A stretch of DNA of 64,000 nucleotides. Origin: Spirochaeta africana DSM 8902 (GTDB lineage: Bacteria; Spirochaetota; Spirochaetia; DSM-27196; DSM-8902). The stretch lies in contig NC_017098.1 of assembly GCF_000242595.2 (NCBI RefSeq), positions 1,550,001 to 1,614,000 on the forward strand, given 5' to 3'. Shown one piece after another: positions 60,958-64,000 of the stretch. Numbering within the stretch: position 1 is the stretch's first letter; each line of letters opens with the position of its first letter. A program made the position numbers and the translations under genes. The notes below the pieces were generated by a model. The model had not been told where the DNA came from. It made no database searches and saw nothing but the letters and a program-made list of their open reading frames with translations.

Positions 60958-63252
60958 ATGAAAAAGCGACTGATTACCTCGGCTCTGCCGTATGTGAACA
61001 ACATTCCGCATTTGGGAAACCTGATTCAGGTGTTAAGCGCCGATGTCTTTGCGCGGTTCTGCCGTTCGCGCGGGTACGAGACGCTGTATGTGTGCGGGAG
61101 CGATGAGAACGGGACGGCGACCGAGACGCGGGCGCTGGAGGAGGGGGTTACCCCGCAGGAGTTGTGCGACCGCTACCACAAGATCCATACCGAGATATAC
61201 CAGTGGTTCAATATTTCGTTCGATCGCTACGGTCGTACGGCGACCCCGCAGCAGACCGAGATTACCCAGGATATTTTTCTGAAGGCCTACGAGAATGGCT
61301 ATATTACCGAGCATACCATCCAGCAGCTCTATAGCGAGAAGAGCGATATGTTTCTGGCGGATCGCTATGTGTACGGTGAGTGCCCGCATTGCGGCTACGA
61401 CCGGGCGCGCGGGGATCAGTGCGAGAGCTGCGGCAAGCTCTTGGAGCCGACCGAGCTGATCGGGCCGCGCAGCATGCTGGATGATTCGGTGCCGGTGTTA
61501 AAGGACACGCGGCATCTGTATCTGAATCTGCCGGGGGTGCTGCCGAAGCTGCAGGCCTGGATGGATACGGCGGCGAAGAAGGGGCGCTGGGCGAACAATG
61601 CGGTCAAGATGACCGAGGCCTGGATCCGCGACGGGTTGAAGGAGCGGGCGATTACCCGCGACCTGAAGTGGGGTGTGCCGGTGCCGCTGGAGGGCTTCGA
61701 GAAGAAGGTCTTTTATGTGTGGTTCGATGCCCCGATCGGCTATATCTCGATTACCGCGGGGCTGACCGATGACTGGCAGTCGTGGTGGAAGAATCCGGAC
61801 GAGGTGGAGCTGTTCCAGTTTATCGGCAAGGACAATATTCCTTTCCATACGGTGATCTTTCCCTGTTCGCTTCTGGCCAGCGGCGACAGCTGGACGATGC
61901 TGCACCACATGAGCAGCTCGGAGTACCTGAACTATGAGGCGGGCAAGTTCTCCAAGAGCCAGGGGATCGGGGTGTTTGGTACCGATGCCCAGGATACCGG
62001 GATTCCGTCGGATGTGTGGCGCTTTTACCTCTATTACAACCGCCCGGAGAGCTCGGACTACATGTTTACCTGGGATGATTTCCTGAACAAGGTGAACGGG
62101 GAGCTGATCGGGAACTTTTCCAATCTGGTGAACCGGACAATGACCTTTCTGTACAAGAACTTTGATGCGACGGTTCCTTCCGGTGATGAGCCGAGCGCGG
62201 ATGCCGGCGGCTATACCGCCGAGCGCAGTGCCGAGTTCCAGGTCGAGGTGCGCCGGCTGCAGCAGGAGCTGACCGAGAAGCTGGAGTGGGCCGAGATCCG
62301 CGATGCCTACCGGATGTTCTTCCAGCTGTGCGATCTGGGTAACCGGACCTTTCAGGCCAACGAGCCGTGGAAGAGCCGCAAGGAGGATCCGGCATCGGCC
62401 GAGCGGCTGATGCGCGATCTGGTGATGCTGGTGCGGGATCTGGGGATCCTGGCCGAGCCGTTTACCCCGGATGCCTCGCAGCGGATTGCCGCGATGCTGG
62501 GGCAGTCGGGCCTGAGCTGGGAGAACCTGGGCGATCCGCTGGCCGGTACCCGGATTGCCGAGCCGGAGATCCTGTTCCGCACCCTGGATCCCAAGCTGAT
62601 CGGGGAGCTGCGCGAGCGCTTTTCCGGCAGCCAGAAGGAGCGGGCTGCGGCGGCGGCTGGTGTGGCTGCTGGTGGGGCCGGTGAGGCGGGCGCTACTGGT
62701 AAGGCTGGCGGCGCCGGTGAGGCGGGCGCCGAGCCGGAGCTCCCGGTAGAGCAGCGGTTTGCGCAGCTGGTGGATCTGCGGGTAGCAGAGATTACCAAGG
62801 TCGAGCAGCACCCGGAGGCCGACAAGCTGTACATCGAGGAGCTTGATGACGGCAGCGGCTCGGAGGAGCCGCGGATTATCGTGAGCGGGCTGAAGGGGCA
62901 CTACACCCCCGAGGAGCTGCAGGGACAGAAGATTATCCTGGTGAACAACCTGAAGGCAGCCAAGCTGCGCGGGGTCAAGAGCCACGGGATGCTGCTGGCT
63001 GCCGACGGGCCGAACCCCGACGGCGAGGCGGTGGTGGATGTGGTGGTGTGTCCTGATGCCAGCCCGGGCGACCGGATTCTGGTTGAGGGATTCGAGGATG
63101 CCGCTGTGCCGGAGAAGAAGCTCAAGATCGACCAGTTCTTTGACCTGCCGATCCGGGTCGAGGACGGGGTGCTTATGGTCGGGAATGCCCGGCTTTTAAG
63201 CGGCGGCAACCCGATCACCCCGCGGGTGGTAAAAACCGGCGAGGTGGGATAA
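60958..63252 (+). CDS. metG: Methionyl-tRNA synthetase
   Basis: A 764-aa class I synthetase that charges tRNA-Met. [15 protein letters not shown] carries the HIGH-type motif (HLGN, about 18-21). [18 protein letters not shown] (about 142-159) is the zinc knuckle. KFSKSQG (about 330) is the KMSKS-type loop. The C-terminal 160 residues are the EMAP/Trbp111-like tRNA-binding dimerisation domain ([26 protein letters not shown]). Between catalytic/anticodon domains and this domain lies a Gly/Ala-rich insert (about 560-595, [20 protein letters not shown]) of the same type as in the next gene. Confidence 0.97.
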   Translation: MKKRLITSALPYVNNIPHLGNLIQVLSADVFARFCRSRGYETLYVCGSDENGTATETRALEEGVTPQELCDRYHKIHTEIYQWFNISFDRYGRTATPQQTEITQDIFLKAYENGYITEHTIQQLYSEKSDMFLADRYVYGECPHCGYDRARGDQCESCGKLLEPTELIGPRSMLDDSVPVLKDTRHLYLNLPGVLPKLQAWMDTAAKKGRWANNAVKMTEAWIRDGLKERAITRDLKWGVPVPLEGFEKKVFYVWFDAPIGYISITAGLTDDWQSWWKNPDEVELFQFIGKDNIPFHTVIFPCSLLASGDSWTMLHHMSSSEYLNYEAGKFSKSQGIGVFGTDAQDTGIPSDVWRFYLYYNRPESSDYMFTWDDFLNKVNGELIGNFSNLVNRTMTFLYKNFDATVPSGDEPSADAGGYTAERSAEFQVEVRRLQQELTEKLEWAEIRDAYRMFFQLCDLGNRTFQANEPWKSRKEDPASAERLMRDLVMLVRDLGILAEPFTPDASQRIAAMLGQSGLSWENLGDPLAGTRIAEPEILFRTLDPKLIGELRERFSGSQKERAAAAAGVAAGGAGEAGATGKAGGAGEAGAEPELPVEQRFAQLVDLRVAEITKVEQHPEADKLYIEELDDGSGSEEPRIIVSGLKGHYTPEELQGQKIILVNNLKAAKLRGVKSHGMLLAADGPNPDGEAVVDVVVCPDASPGDRILVEGFEDAAVPEKKLKIDQFFDLPIRVEDGVLMVGNARLLSGGNPITPRVVKTGEVG

Positions 63253-63339
63253 GTCCCGCGCGGCTGTCGGCGGTGATGCCGTGGTTTGCGGTGATGCCGG
63301 TGCGTGCGCGCGGTGGTAAATAGCATCGCGGGAGGATGC

Positions 63340-64000
63340 ATGAAGTGTGAATTTGTCGACGAGACCGCCTATGCAAGGGCGGTCTTGGCATATAAAGAGC
63401 GTTCGCCTCTCAGCCTGCCGCTGCTGCAAAGCAGCTGGTGGGGCCGGTTCAAGACGTTCTTCGGTTGGCAGCCGCTGTACTGTTTGATAGACGGCAATCC
63501 GCTGCTGGTGCTGCGTCGCGAGCTTATGCTGGGGCGCGAGATCTGGTACGTACCGTGGGGTTTCGGATGGCTGGCTGGTGGTGCCGGTGAAGCCGGTGGG
63601 GCTGGTGTGACCGGTGGGGCCGGTGGGGCCGGTGGGGCCGGTGTGGCCGGTGTGGCCGGTGTGGCCGGTGGGGCCGGTGGGGCCGGTGGGGCCGGTGGGG
63701 CCGGTGTGGCCGGTGGAGCCGGGGCGGCGATTCCAGTTGTTGCCAAGCGCCCGCCGGAACTGGCTGGAGCTGGCGAGGCCGCTGGTGCCGGAGTCGCGGT
63801 CGAACTCCAGGGCGAGACCGAGACCGACACCGACGCCGCGACCTCAGATACCGTTGGAGCTGGGGAGACCGGACAAACCGGCGGAGCGGTCGAGACTGCC
63901 GAGGCTGCAGTATCCGCCAGGGACGCTGTTCGTACGCTGCAGCGCGCTGCGCGCGAGGCTGGTATCCGTACCCGCCCGGTGTGTATACGCGTCGAGCTGC
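63340..64000 (+). CDS. FemAB-like peptidoglycan bridge protein, N-terminal part (runs off window)
   Basis: GGAGG lies 4 nt before the ATG and the frame stays open to the right edge. The start [20 protein letters not shown] leads to [24 protein letters not shown] and [25 protein letters not shown]. This is the N-terminal pattern of FemABX/GNAT-like aminoacyltransferases that build peptidoglycan cross-bridges (LQS..W...K...GW......PL.VL.R........YVP.G). Then comes a Gly/Ala/Val repeat of about 50 residues, an [12 protein letters not shown] segment and another Ala/Glu/Thr-rich stretch before [20 protein letters not shown], which resumes the family pattern. Confidence 0.6.
   Translation, partial: MKCEFVDETAYARAVLAYKERSPLSLPLLQSSWWGRFKTFFGWQPLYCLIDGNPLLVLRRELMLGREIWYVPWGFGWLAGGAGEAGGAGVTGGAGGAGGAGVAGVAGVAGGAGGAGGAGGAGVAGGAGAAIPVVAKRPPELAGAGEAAGAGVAVELQGETETDTDAATSDTVGAGETGQTGGAVETAEAAVSARDAVRTLQRAAREAGIRTRPVCIRVEL
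63574..63723 (+). repeat. 9-bp tandem repeat coding for Gly/Ala/Val
   Basis: About 16 imperfect copies of GGTGGGGCC (variants GGTGTGGCC, GGTGGAGCC) inside the FemAB-like gene. The 9-nt unit keeps the frame, so slippage changes protein length in steps of three residues. Confidence 0.85.

Noticed and set aside
61498-62985. 495-codon open frame on the minus strand opposite metG
   Set aside because: It is a by-product of GC-rich codon usage in metG; the sequence is low in structure-like pattern, has no ribosome binding site, and metG motifs on the plus strand are complete.
1-64000. tRNA, rRNA and CRISPR genes
   Set aside because: No cloverleaf-compatible GTTCRANTC-type arms with matching acceptor stems, no rRNA-like sequence and no repeat-spacer array were noticed by eye. 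A tRNAscan or Infernal run could overturn this for small RNAs.

Overview
The window is a stretch of moderately GC-rich bacterial chromosome (roughly 26.4-64 kb) joined to an AT-rich integrated element (1 to about 26.4 kb). There is no rRNA or tRNA gene to fix the taxonomy. The gene content (a giant acyl-CoA dehydratase activase fusion, an AraR-type GntR/LacI regulator over a xylan-oligosaccharide ABC operon, several lipoproteins, a FemAB-like gene) would suit a free-living Spirochaeta-like spirochaete. That is an inference, not a demonstration.

Integrated element (1-26.4 kb): the left edge carries the C-terminal part of a large serine recombinase and a small excisionase-like protein. A ParA/ParB pair, an uncharacterised three-gene operon (3976-5925), a glutaredoxin-like lipoprotein and an XRE regulator follow. 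Next is a gap-poor, same-strand cluster: a Type ISP restriction-modification protein of 1616 aa, a fused GmrSD-like DUF262/HNH protein, a DUF3006 protein and a ComEC-like metallo-beta-lactamase with a C-terminal helix-hairpin-helix. The element then carries a BspA/DUF285 repeat lipoprotein, a tyrosine recombinase, and a UvrD-like helicase with a C-terminal region that looks like a rolling-circle Rep protein. Two IS256-family elements have damaged it: IS-A1 removed the last codons of the helicase-Rep gene, and IS-B1 split a HEPN-motif gene. The element ends inside a recQ-like helicase gene, which is cut just after helicase motif V.

Chromosomal part (26.4-50.4 kb): the broken recQ; a 1491-aa activase/dehydratase fusion; a YqgE protein; a membrane AraC regulator; a PanE-like oxidoreductase; a hydrolase lipoprotein; a 150-bp palindrome; an aldo/keto reductase behind a GntR/LacI regulator; and a divergent operon of substrate-binding protein, two permeases and a GH43 beta-xylosidase. 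Assorted single genes follow (methyltransferase, NERD protein, GNAT, propeller lipoprotein, hydrolase, AraC, SDR).

Integron (about 50.4-58.6 kb): an integron integrase gene (57364-58641, +) diverges from an array of cassettes read on the minus strand. Three attC-like sites are visible between or behind the cassette genes (55852-55909, 54924-54990, 54001-54094). The far end of the array has been invaded by IS-A2 and IS-B2 and contains the C-terminus of a group II intron reverse transcriptase, oriented opposite to the cassettes. The right end (58.9-64 kb) is housekeeping: an EamA transporter, an SDR, metG and the start of a FemAB-like gene. The last two share a Gly/Ala-rich repeat insert.
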